Part shown: piece after piece, positions 16,719-23,985 of the stretch
How the letters are laid out: every line of letters begins with the position of its first letter
Numbering within the stretch: position 1 is the stretch's first letter
Origin: Xylanibacter ruminicola Ga6B6
GTDB lineage: Bacteria; Bacteroidota; Bacteroidia; Bacteroidales; Bacteroidaceae
Direction of reading: 5' to 3'
DNA: 64,000 nt
NCBI RefSeq assembly: GCF_000687715.1
Contig: NZ_JHXD01000002.1
Location: 1 to 64,000, forward strand
Translations under genes and position numbers: made by a program
Notes under the pieces: generated by a model
Database searches by the model: none
Told to the model about the DNA's origin: nothing
Seen by the model: only the letters and a program-made list of their open reading frames with translations

Positions 16719-17456
16719 ATGAATAAAGAACAAAGATTTTGTCAGAGTTGCGGAATGCCACTCACAGAGGAAGTCCTCGGTACTAATGCCGATGGCAGTA
16801 AGAACGAAGATTACTGTATGTATTGCTACAAGGATGGAAAATTCTTGCAGGACTGCACGATGGAAGAGATGATTGAACATTGTGCACAGTTTGTTGGCGC
16901 AGTAAACGAGGGATTGGAGAAACCCATTACAAAAGAGGAATATATCGGTATGATGAAATCGTACTTTCCCCAGTTGAAGCGCTGGCGCCAAACGTTGGAT
17001 GTTAGTAACGATGAAGTGATGAATGTTAACCCTGCTTTGGCAGGCGTTAAAGAACTTATTGCACAGATGGCCGACAAACAGCCCATCGCTTACATCTCAT
17101 CGGTCGATCAGGACGGATTCCCTTGGACCAAGGCCATGTTGAAACCACGCAAACGTGAGGGTATCAAAACCTTCTACTTTACAACCAACACATTCTCAAT
17201 ACGTGTGGCTCAATACAAGGCCAATCCCAAGGCAAGCATCTATTTCTGCGATGCTAAAGGATTTAAGGGCATGATGCTCAGAGGTACAATGGAGGTGCTG
17301 ACGGATGCAGCCTCGAAGGAGATGATCTGGCGCGATGGCGACACAGAGTACTATCCAGGCGGCGTCACCGATCCTAATTACTGCGTGTTGAAGTTCACTG
17401 CTACCGATGGCCGTTTCTACAGCGATTTCTATCCACGTAGTTTCGTAATTGAGTAA
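16719..17456 (+). CDS. Zinc-ribbon plus pyridoxamine 5'-phosphate oxidase-like protein
   Basis: 245 residues from ATG 16719 (MNKEQRFCQSCGMPL); an upstream in-frame ATG at 16683 lies on the -7 box and is rejected. Residues about 6-90 form the zinc-ribbon domain with paired cysteines (CQSC, CMYC). Residues about 105-245 match the PNPOx-like split-barrel flavin-binding family (QPIAYISSVDQDGFPWTKAM, TFYFTTNTFSIRVAQY). General-stress proteins of this type bind FMN, F420 or haem. The zinc ribbon is nearly the same as that of the acetyltransferase at 15707, so one domain has been attached to two enzymes. It heads a unit with 17474 and 18081. Confidence 0.83.
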   Translation: MNKEQRFCQSCGMPLTEEVLGTNADGSKNEDYCMYCYKDGKFLQDCTMEEMIEHCAQFVGAVNEGLEKPITKEEYIGMMKSYFPQLKRWRQTLDVSNDEVMNVNPALAGVKELIAQMADKQPIAYISSVDQDGFPWTKAMLKPRKREGIKTFYFTTNTFSIRVAQYKANPKASIYFCDAKGFKGMMLRGTMEVLTDAASKEMIWRDGDTEYYPGGVTDPNYCVLKFTATDGRFYSDFYPRSFVIE

Positions 17457-17473
17457 ATGATGAACAACAAAGC

Positions 17474-18088
17474 ATGAAGGTTGTTGAATTAAATATTGAC
17501 TCTACGCCGGCGCTGATTATTGGCGAGAAGAGCGAGAAAGTGTTCCTGTTTGTGCATGGGTTGCATGGACGCAAGGAAGAGGCATTGGCCTTTGCAGAGG
17601 TGGCTGTGCCCAAAGGTTATCAAGTTCTGGGTATCGACCTGCCTGTAGAGCGCAAGCCTTGGGAGGTACTGCCTTTGCTGAATGAGATACGTGATTATCT
17701 ATATGATAATTGGCAATCGGTATCTGTTCGTGCTAACAGTATAGGTTCGTGGTTTACGTTGTTGGCTTTCCAGAGCAAGAAAGTGGAGCAGGCATTGCTT
17801 GTTTCTCCAATTCTCGATATGAAGCGGTTTATAGAGCTGATGCCACAGCGCGAGGACGACTATTACGAGTGGGTTGTTAATAACCCAATTACAAGTTTGG
17901 TTGCACCTACCTACATCCTTCGCCCAGAAGTGGACTTGATTGTCAGCGAGGAAGTAGGTCACGACTTCATCAGTCAGCATCAGTGCCAGGTCACTATCAT
18001 GCCTGATGGAGAACATTGGTTTCATACGCCAGAACAGCTTGCTTTCCTGAAAGCATGGGAAGAGAAAACGATAATATCAAATGAATAG
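17474..18088 (+). CDS. Alpha/beta-hydrolase family protein
   Basis: 204 residues. The strand-turn FVHGLHGRKEEA forms the oxyanion-hole region, the nucleophile elbow is RANSIGSW with S89, and a late histidine lies in PDGEHWFHTPEQ. The acid is probably the aspartate in RPEVDLIVS. The elbow has alanine in place of the first glycine of G-x-S-x-G. The size fits small carboxylesterase or dienelactone-hydrolase-like enzymes. It starts 17 bp after the gene at 16719 and its end overlaps the acetyltransferase at 18081 by 8 bp. Substrate unknown. Confidence 0.8.
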   Translation: MKVVELNIDSTPALIIGEKSEKVFLFVHGLHGRKEEALAFAEVAVPKGYQVLGIDLPVERKPWEVLPLLNEIRDYLYDNWQSVSVRANSIGSWFTLLAFQSKKVEQALLVSPILDMKRFIELMPQREDDYYEWVVNNPITSLVAPTYILRPEVDLIVSEEVGHDFISQHQCQVTIMPDGEHWFHTPEQLAFLKAWEEKTIISNE

Positions 18089-18635
18089 AATTACAATGGA
18101 AACAAATCGTATCATATTGCGCCCTTGGCGCGAATCGGATGCGGAGACACTGTATAAATGGGCTTCTGATCCTGATGTGGGGCCTCGTGCAGGATGGCCA
18201 CCTCATCAGAATGTGGAGGAGAGTCTGGAGATTATTCGCACTGTATTTAATGACGTGCTGCACACATGGGCTATCGTTCTAAAAGAGACTGACGAGCCTA
18301 TTGGCGCTATGGGGTACGGCCCGTCGTGCGAGTGCGATCTGCCGGCCCGCGAGGGTGAACCGCTCATTGGTTATTGGGTGGCCAAGCCCTATTGGAATAA
18401 GGGCATCTGCACAGAGGCACTGCGCCTGATGTTAGACCACATCCGAGAATCGACGGACATCCAATCGCTCATTAGCGGCCACTTCGTAGATAATCCAGCT
18501 TCTGGTAGAGTAATGGAAAAGTGTGGTTTCGTTCCCACAGGCGAGATTTGCATAGACGAAAACCAGTATCAAGGTGAGAACAGGCCTATCAGAGTGTTGA
18601 GATTAGAATTGTCATCATTGCATGGTGCTACATAG
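18081..18635 (+). CDS. RimJ/RimL-type GNAT N-acetyltransferase
   Basis: 184 residues. The start region METNRIILRPWRESDAETLYKWASDP is the classic opening of this family. GYWVAKPYWNKGICTEALRLML holds the acetyl-CoA loop, and NPASGRVMEKCGFVPTGE is the C-terminal signature. ATG 18081 overlaps the hydrolase stop; an internal ATG at 18096 is an alternative start. The acceptor could be a ribosomal protein N-terminus or a small amine. Last gene of the unit headed by 16719. Confidence 0.88.
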   Translation: MNRITMETNRIILRPWRESDAETLYKWASDPDVGPRAGWPPHQNVEESLEIIRTVFNDVLHTWAIVLKETDEPIGAMGYGPSCECDLPAREGEPLIGYWVAKPYWNKGICTEALRLMLDHIRESTDIQSLISGHFVDNPASGRVMEKCGFVPTGEICIDENQYQGENRPIRVLRLELSSLHGAT

Positions 18636-18670
18636 ATGCGCGCTCCTGTAACTCACGATTAGCGCTCCCT

Positions 18671-18735
18671 TTCGTCACAAATCATTGCTGTTTATCCCAG
18701 ATATTTGGCTGTCTCAGCAATTATGCGTTCCTTTG
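18671..18735 (+). promoter_or_regulatory. LytTR-type twin-site promoter (site 5)
   Basis: TTCGTCAC (18671-18678) and TATCCC (18693-18698) have cores 20 bp apart. The -7 box is TTCCTTTG at 18728-18735, followed by GCAGCGTCAAA. The first base pair of the box deviates from TAnnTTTG, but the geometry is the same as at the other sites. It drives 18768. Confidence 0.8.
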
Positions 18736-18767
18736 CAGCGTCAAATCATAATAAATAAAATATAATA

Positions 18768-19469
18768 ATGAAAGTATTAGTCATTAACGCATCAGCAAAT
18801 AAGGAGCGCAGCACAACGCTTAAACTTACCAAAACAGTTCTGGAAGGTCTCGAAGTAGAGGCTTCGGAAGTGGAGCTTGTAACTACCATTGGTCTTAATA
18901 TCAATCCCTGCAGAGCTTGCTATGCCTGTTGGTTTAAGACATCAGGCAAGTGTGTGCAGAAGGACGATGCAACAGAAGTGATGGAGAAAATTCGCCAAGC
19001 CGACCTGGTTATCTGGTCGATACCTCTCTATGCCTATGGCGTACCCTCGCATTGTAAGGCACTGATGGATAGAACAGTATCGTTTAACTCGCCTTTGATG
19101 TATATCGATTCTGATGGCATTGCCCATCACTATGGTTATGAGGAAGGCACCAAGAAAACGGTACTGATTTCGACAGCAGGACTGCCTAACATGAGGGGAA
19201 ACTTCGATGGACTTCTGTTTGCCATGCGCCACATGTATGGCAAGAATATCAGTTACATCTGTTGTGCCGAGGGCTCATTCTTTATGAGTCCCAATACCGA
19301 GAGTTTCACTACTCCCTACTTAGAGAAAGTCAAGCAAGCTGGTGCGGAGTTCAAGAAAATGGAACGGATCTCTGACGAGACACAGGCATATCTTGATACA
19401 CCTATGCTCCCTTCAGATGCATTCGTCAAGACCGTGAATGGCATTTTTGAAGGAATGCTGGCACGCTAA
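18768..19469 (+). CDS. Flavodoxin-fold NAD(P)H-dependent FMN reductase-like protein
   Basis: 233 residues. The N-terminal NASANKERSTTLKLTK is the phosphate-binding loop. NPCRACYACWFKTSGKC carries the cysteines of the iron-sulfur-flavoprotein-like group, and SIPLYAYGVPSHCKALMDRTV is the second FMN segment. It likely accepts electrons from NAD(P)H for reduction of quinones or nitro-aromatics (family knowledge; the substrate here is not known). First gene of a unit with the esterase at 19492 and the acetyltransferase at 20239. Confidence 0.86.
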   Translation: MKVLVINASANKERSTTLKLTKTVLEGLEVEASEVELVTTIGLNINPCRACYACWFKTSGKCVQKDDATEVMEKIRQADLVIWSIPLYAYGVPSHCKALMDRTVSFNSPLMYIDSDGIAHHYGYEEGTKKTVLISTAGLPNMRGNFDGLLFAMRHMYGKNISYICCAEGSFFMSPNTESFTTPYLEKVKQAGAEFKKMERISDETQAYLDTPMLPSDAFVKTVNGIFEGMLAR

Positions 19470-19491
19470 CTAGTTTTGTAATTGAATAATT

Positions 19492-20211
19492 ATGAAGAGG
19501 ATGATTAAATCAAGAATTGATACAATAGAAATACAAAGCCGAACTCTAGGTAAGACTATGGCTGTTACGATTTATATGCCAACCAATTTTTGCGAGGGAT
19601 TACCTGTTCTCTATTTTATGCACGGGCGTAGTGGCGACGAGTCTATTATTTATGCTTTGGATATACAAACCGTTGCAGACAGAATGATTGCAGATGGCAG
19701 GATGAAACCAATGCTAATTGTCTGCCCAAGGATGGAAGATACACTAGGATTAGGTGCTTTCGAAGATTATTTCTTTAACGAGGTGATGCCAATTGTAGAG
19801 AAACAATACAAAACGAGTGTACGTTGCATTGGAGGGGTTTCGGCTGGAGGCTTCATTGCCTTGAACTACGCTTTCCGCCATCCTTATTTTTTTGAGCGAG
19901 TAGGCGGTCACATGCCTGCCATCGAAGACGTATTGGATGATGACGACCTGCATTATTTCGGAACCAGTGAGCAATGGAAAGCAAATAATCCGCTTTTCCT
20001 GGTTCAGAAGTGTACTTTGCCTTCAACTATGGAGATTTATCTTGACGCAGGAAGTGAGGACGAAGGTGGATTTTATCGAGGATGTGCGCAACTGGCAGAA
20101 AGATTGGCAGTCCGTGGCGTTCTGGTTCAGAATCATTTAAACGAAGGACATCATACCATTGATTATATCAAAGCTCATTTGGAGGAATATCTTATGTTTT
20201 ATGCAAAATAA
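19492..20211 (+). CDS. Esterase-D-like alpha/beta hydrolase
   Basis: 239 residues, no signal peptide. The putative-esterase family pattern is seen: LPVLYFMHGRSGDES, the nucleophile elbow GGVSAGGF with S117, an acid in YLDAGSEDEGG, and the catalytic histidine in LNEGHHTIDYIKAHLEEYL. Related enzymes hydrolyse siderophores, formyl-glutathione or feruloyl esters, but those usually carry extra domains or signal peptides. This one is cytoplasmic. It starts 22 bp after the reductase at 18768. Confidence 0.85.
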   Translation: MKRMIKSRIDTIEIQSRTLGKTMAVTIYMPTNFCEGLPVLYFMHGRSGDESIIYALDIQTVADRMIADGRMKPMLIVCPRMEDTLGLGAFEDYFFNEVMPIVEKQYKTSVRCIGGVSAGGFIALNYAFRHPYFFERVGGHMPAIEDVLDDDDLHYFGTSEQWKANNPLFLVQKCTLPSTMEIYLDAGSEDEGGFYRGCAQLAERLAVRGVLVQNHLNEGHHTIDYIKAHLEEYLMFYAK

Positions 20212-20238
20212 ATAGACTATGAGTGATCTAATAGAAAT

Positions 20239-20700
20239 ATGATGAAAGACAGTATCAGTAAGGCCAACATGGACGATTTGCAGGAGATTCTCAATCTGCA
20301 ATACCTTGCTTATCAGAGTGAGGCTGCCTTATTTGGCAACAAAGATATACCACCCTTAAAGCAAACACTAGATGAGGTGATTGAGGAATACCACAAAGGT
20401 ATTATCCTGAAGTTGGTGGATACAGATAATCTCATTATAGGTTCTATTCGTGCATGGGAGATGAAAGGAATCGTCTATGTAGGAAAACTGATGGTTCATC
20501 CCGATTACAGACATCGTGGCTATGGCACGAAACTTCTGAGGAGGATAGAGGAGTATTACCCTCAAAAGAGATATGAGCTGTTTACGAGCACCCGTAGCAT
20601 TGACAACATCCGACTGTATCAGAAGATGGGCTATCAAGAGTTTGACCGTAGGCGGGTGGATGATCAATTAGAATTTGTATATATGGAGAAAATTGTATGA
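20239..20700 (+). CDS. GNAT N-acetyltransferase
   Basis: 153 residues. A GNAT fold with VGKLMVHPDYRHRGYGTKLLRRIEEYY as strand 4 plus the acetyl-CoA loop, and STRSIDNIRLYQKMGYQEFDRR as the C-terminal motif. Start MMKDSISKAN at 20239, 27 bp after the esterase; the second ATG three bases on is equally possible. Substrate unknown. It ends the unit headed by 18768. Confidence 0.87.
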   Translation: MMKDSISKANMDDLQEILNLQYLAYQSEAALFGNKDIPPLKQTLDEVIEEYHKGIILKLVDTDNLIIGSIRAWEMKGIVYVGKLMVHPDYRHRGYGTKLLRRIEEYYPQKRYELFTSTRSIDNIRLYQKMGYQEFDRRRVDDQLEFVYMEKIV

Positions 20701-20716
20701 TGAGAACATTAGACAA

Positions 20717-20912
20717 TTAGATACGCCAGAGATGGGCACTTACGCTCGCTGGCAAAAAGGCATAACCAACCACCTTTCCGTTTACCATTGCCACTATCCA
20801 GGGATATTTCTGCTGAACGGTCTCGATGCGTCGGCAGAACTCCTCTCAACTCTAGTCTTATGAGTCTTCGTTCGTACTCACACAATACATTGAGGATATC
20901 AGTAATCACGCC
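20717..20912 (-). pseudogene. Decayed N-terminal fragment of a GNAT (phosphinothricin-acetyltransferase-like) gene
   Basis: On the minus strand, 20845-20717 reads EEFCRRIETVQQKYPWIVAM, then VNGKVVGYAFLPASVSAHLW, and stops. This is very close in pattern to the middle of phosphinothricin/amino-acid N-acetyltransferases (x-RI-x-PW-V-G-VVGYA). The expected upstream part (GVITDILNVLCEYERRL) lies in a different frame, and the acetyl-CoA loop and C-terminal half are absent. So the gene is frameshifted and truncated. Nothing else is seen in the 340-bp gap before 21041 except promoter site 6. Confidence 0.5.
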
Positions 20913-20948
20913 CTCACCGTAAATATAGGGTTCGTTTTTTAACGTAAC

Positions 20949-21012
20949 TCATCACAAATATGTGTAATTTATCCCTAATGTTTGTTTGTCTCGGCAACAA
21001 TTCGTAATTTTG
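20949..21012 (+). promoter_or_regulatory. LytTR-type twin-site promoter (site 6)
   Basis: CTCATCAC (20948-20955) and TATCCC (20970-20975) have cores 20 bp apart. The -7 box TAATTTTG is at 21005-21012, followed by TAGCGTCAAA. It drives the acetyltransferase at 21041. Confidence 0.8.
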
Positions 21013-21040
21013 TAGCGTCAAAACATTAAAAAGAAAGAAA

Positions 21041-21577
21041 ATGCAAGATTTCATGACACCCCCGAAGCACGTAAACTGTCGTGCCAAGAAATCATCATTA
21101 GATATGACTCTTAGACCATTTCTGTCTGATGATGCAGCGACAATTCTGAGTTGGTGTAAGGATAAGCATGCCTTCCGACTTTGGAGTGCCGACAGGTATA
21201 AGGATTTTCCTGCCAAGCTTGAGGAGATGATGGCGCAATACAATGGCGACAACATGTATCCACTGACGGCAGTAGTGGGTGATACGATTATCGGCCATAT
21301 TCTGTTACGACGTCCTTCTGAGGATAAAAGCATCATCCGTTTCGGCTTTGTGATTGTAGATAATACGAAGCGAGGCTATGGATATGGTAAGCAGTTGTTA
21401 CGACAGGCTATCGAATATGCAAGGGAGAAACTCGGCGCTAAGCAGATTACGCTCGGTGTGTTTTGCGAGAATATTTCTGCCGTAGAATGCTACAAATCGG
21501 TAGGCTTCCGCATCATAGGCGAAGGTTCCTATTTGATCGACGGTGATGAATGGAAAGAATTTGAAATGGAATTATAA
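21041..21577 (+). CDS. GNAT N-acetyltransferase
   Basis: 178 residues. The N-terminal SLDMTLRPFLSDDAATILSW opens the fold. FGFVIVDNTKRGYGYGKQLLRQAIEYA carries the acetyl-CoA loop, and FCENISAVECYKSVGFRIIGE is the C-terminal motif. The start at 21041 lies 29 bp after the -7 box. The first 18 residues (MQDFMTPPKHVNCRAKKS) look non-conserved, so an internal start at M22 is possible. First of two genes, followed by 21589 after 11 bp. Confidence 0.85.
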   Translation: MQDFMTPPKHVNCRAKKSSLDMTLRPFLSDDAATILSWCKDKHAFRLWSADRYKDFPAKLEEMMAQYNGDNMYPLTAVVGDTIIGHILLRRPSEDKSIIRFGFVIVDNTKRGYGYGKQLLRQAIEYAREKLGAKQITLGVFCENISAVECYKSVGFRIIGEGSYLIDGDEWKEFEMEL

Positions 21578-21588
21578 AAGTAAAGACT

Positions 21589-22710
21589 ATGTATCAATCT
21601 CGTCATCTGGCAAACACTCGAATCGATGTGGCTGATGCCCTGAGAGGCATCGCTGTAGCCGGCATTATCCTGTATCACTCGGTGGAACACTTTAATATCT
21701 TTACGCAGGAGCCGATAACCCATACGCTGGCGACTGACCAGATGGTGGCCGATGTACTGGCTTGGCTGCTGTCTGGTAAAATGTACGGCATCTTCGCCAT
21801 GCTCTTCGGCTTGAGTTTCTTCATCATGAACGATAATCAGCAGCAGAAAGGCAATAATTTCTCTGGGCGCTTTGCTTGGCGCATGTGCCTGTTGTTCCTC
21901 TTCGGCATAGTCAATGTGGCTTTCTACGATGGCGACATCCTGATGCTTTATGCCTGTTATGGTCTGCTGCTCATCCCAATCAGTTATCTGCCGTCGAAGT
22001 GGGTGTGGTGTATAATAGCCTTATTAGCCATCCAGCCTGTAGAACTCTTCTGCCTGCTGACTGGCACCACCATCGACCACAGCACCTTGTGGGAAGTGTA
22101 TAGCAAGATCAACAGTGCCCATGAGCATGGTACATTCTGGGAGAATACCCTTACCAACCTGCGATATGGATTTGAGGTGAATTTCCGCTTCAATATCTTC
22201 AGCGGACGACTGACCCAGCTGCTGTGCCTGTTTATTTTAGGTATGCAGTTGGGCCGCCAGCGTATGTTTTATAACGAAGGGCGTAATTTGCAGATATGGC
22301 ATCAACTGTTATGGCGATCGGCGTTGGTGGTAGTTGTGCTGAGTATTGTGGATTTTAGCGAGATAGCCTCGTGGCTTAACCCGATCTACAATCTGATGAT
22401 ATTGATGATGATTGTGTCGGCCATCGTTTCGGCATGGTATGCTTCTGAGGGCGTGCGCAAGGTGTTGCATCATTTGTGTATTTTCGGACGTATGAGTCTT
22501 ACTAACTATCTGCTCCAGTCCATCATCGGCTGTGCTATCTTCTGCGGCTATGGCCTGGCTTGCTATCGCCATTTAGGTGTTACCTATGCTGTGATGGTAG
22601 GATGTGGCATGGTTGTTTGTCAGTATCTCTTTGCCAGATATTGGTTCTCCAATCATCCTCGCGGTCCGTTAGAGGGGCTTTGGAGAAAACTGACATGGAT
22701 GAGGTTGTGA
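21589..22710 (+). CDS. DUF418 (YeiB-like) integral membrane protein
   Basis: 373 residues. It opens with TRIDVADALRGIAVAGIILYHSVEHF, the signature of this family, which is related to heparan-alpha-glucosaminide acetyltransferase-like membrane proteins. About nine to ten hydrophobic helices follow. The C-terminal DUF418 region includes FGRMSLTNYLLQSIIGCAIF and ends with FSNHPRGPLEGLWRKLTWMRL, the usual family end. The gene is therefore complete. The role in the family is unproven; transfer of small groups across the inner membrane has been suggested. It pairs with the acetyltransferase at 21041. Confidence 0.88.
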   Translation: MYQSRHLANTRIDVADALRGIAVAGIILYHSVEHFNIFTQEPITHTLATDQMVADVLAWLLSGKMYGIFAMLFGLSFFIMNDNQQQKGNNFSGRFAWRMCLLFLFGIVNVAFYDGDILMLYACYGLLLIPISYLPSKWVWCIIALLAIQPVELFCLLTGTTIDHSTLWEVYSKINSAHEHGTFWENTLTNLRYGFEVNFRFNIFSGRLTQLLCLFILGMQLGRQRMFYNEGRNLQIWHQLLWRSALVVVVLSIVDFSEIASWLNPIYNLMILMMIVSAIVSAWYASEGVRKVLHHLCIFGRMSLTNYLLQSIIGCAIFCGYGLACYRHLGVTYAVMVGCGMVVCQYLFARYWFSNHPRGPLEGLWRKLTWMRL

Positions 22711-22895
22711 CTGCTGACGGATGTTTTACCAACCGTGCCGACCTTTCACTGCAGTATATGATCGACCATGGGTTACGTGGCCGTTCCGACATTCCCAATC
22801 CCTTCCATCCGGGAAGCACTTACGATAATTCCCAGGCTTCTCGCATCGTGCCTGATGCTGTCAAGACATTAGAGAGGCTGGGCTATCTGAATCGC
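22690..22895 (+). pseudogene. Possible fragment of an unidentified protein gene
   Basis: Between the DUF418 gene and the end of the LytTR gene, one plus-strand frame reads MDEVVTADGCFTNRADLSLQ, then YMIDHGLRGRSDIPNPFHPG, then STYDNSQASRIVPDAVKTLE. The composition looks like a real protein, with loops and a helical end. It then runs into the antisense of the LytTR gene. I do not recognise it. It may be a remnant left by a rearrangement. Low confidence. Confidence 0.3.
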
Positions 22896-23768
22896 AGCTC
22901 TAACTTGTGCCATATTGCTGCGCGAAACGGGGAGTGATTCGTGACAATGCTTGATGAGCAGCTGGGTAGTGCCAGAATGTGAGATAATCTGCTCTACCTG
23001 ACCAAGGTTGACCATGAAAGCGCGGTGGCAACGGACTATCATTGGATAGGACTCAAGCGTTTCCTCCATGAGTTTCATCGTGGCGCGAAGCATGTCGGTA
23101 TGTACCTGATTGTTGCGCAGATGACTGACCCTGACGTAATTGCCCACAGCCTCTATATATAATAGGTCGGAAATCTGTAACGTCACCGATTCGTTAGTGG
23201 TACCAGTGAGTGTGAGCTCTTGCGGTTGAGAATTCTCAATGGAGTGTTCTGCTTCGTTCGGCAATGATTGTTCGGGCTCCTGCATCTTCTTCAATTCCTC
23301 GTTCAGCAGCCGCGTATCTTCCAGTTCTATCGCTAAATATTTGCTACGGTATTTGAAGCGCCAATAGAGTCCGATGGCGAACGAGCAGAAGGCAATGATG
23401 GCAAGGGTTTCAAGGAAATTGACAACTGAAAGCTGGTTGCCTGCATCATGTTCGTTCAGCACGAAATGGCGATAGAGGCAGATGCTCAATGCCACGAGCG
23501 GTGTATTGATAAGTTGAAATATGAGGTTGCGGCGGATGATGTATTCGGCGCCTTTCTTGAATGACCTCGGCATCTTGACAACATATTTCAGGATGATGTC
23601 CGTCATCATGCAGATGAGGAAGCCAATTACTCCCAACACTATCAGATGTGCATATCCCTGCCATTGCCAATCCGACATCCAGAAAGGCTTGAACACTGCC
23701 AGTGCCACTACTGTAAACGTAGTGCTGATAATTCTCGTTGTTATCGTTTCTTTGCGTCCTTGTTTCAT
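22869..23768 (-). CDS. Four-TM LytTR transcription regulator
   Basis: 299 residues from ATG 23768 (MKQGRKETITTRI). Four hydrophobic segments fill about residues 12-150. A charged coiled-coil linker (about 155-183) leads to a LytTR domain (about 185-299; LLYIEAVGNYVRV, VRCHRAFMVN, LPVSRSNMAQ). The membrane part carries no histidine-kinase or receiver domain, so this is a one-component membrane sensor. Its LytTR domain is nearly the same as that of the regulator at 11605, which has a quite different sensor. It is divergent from the barrel gene at 23986, whose promoter has site 7. An upstream frame extension to 23894 overlaps that promoter and is not used. Confidence 0.87.
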   Translation of the reverse strand: MKQGRKETITTRIISTTFTVVALAVFKPFWMSDWQWQGYAHLIVLGVIGFLICMMTDIILKYVVKMPRSFKKGAEYIIRRNLIFQLINTPLVALSICLYRHFVLNEHDAGNQLSVVNFLETLAIIAFCSFAIGLYWRFKYRSKYLAIELEDTRLLNEELKKMQEPEQSLPNEAEHSIENSQPQELTLTGTTNESVTLQISDLLYIEAVGNYVRVSHLRNNQVHTDMLRATMKLMEETLESYPMIVRCHRAFMVNLGQVEQIISHSGTTQLLIKHCHESLPVSRSNMAQVRAAIQIAQPL

Positions 23769-23862
23769 ACAAGCCGCAAAGATACAAAGAAGCGAGTAAA
23801 AAAACAAACAATTTCTCACATTTTTACAATTTGTCGTACTCTCTGCTGCATTTTCATGCTGT

Positions 23863-23938
23863 TTATCCCTGTTATTCGTCACAAATAGTTGCAATTCGTC
23901 CCAAAATAGGGGAGGATTGCAACTTTTTAATGCTTATG
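23863..23938 (+). promoter_or_regulatory. LytTR-type twin-site promoter (site 7)
   Basis: TTCGTCAC (23875-23882) and TTCGTCCC (23895-23902) have cores 20 bp apart. An extra TTATCCC sits at 23863-23869. The -7 region is weaker (TGCTTATG at about 23931-23938), and the start motif is TAGCATCAAA instead of TAGCGTCAAA. The spacing to the -7 box is one base shorter than at the other six sites. It drives 23986. Confidence 0.7.
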
Positions 23939-23985
23939 TAGCATCAAATAGACAAAACATTTTATAACATTTAATAATGAGGAAA

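Noticed and set aside
20675..20863. Short plus-strand open frame after the acetyltransferase at 20239
   Set aside because: It overlaps the end of that gene and is antisense to the decayed PAT-like fragment, which explains the region better.
23769..23894. 42-codon upstream extension of the four-TM LytTR frame
   Set aside because: It covers the promoter half-sites of the divergent gene and the added residues look non-coding. ATG 23768 is preferred.
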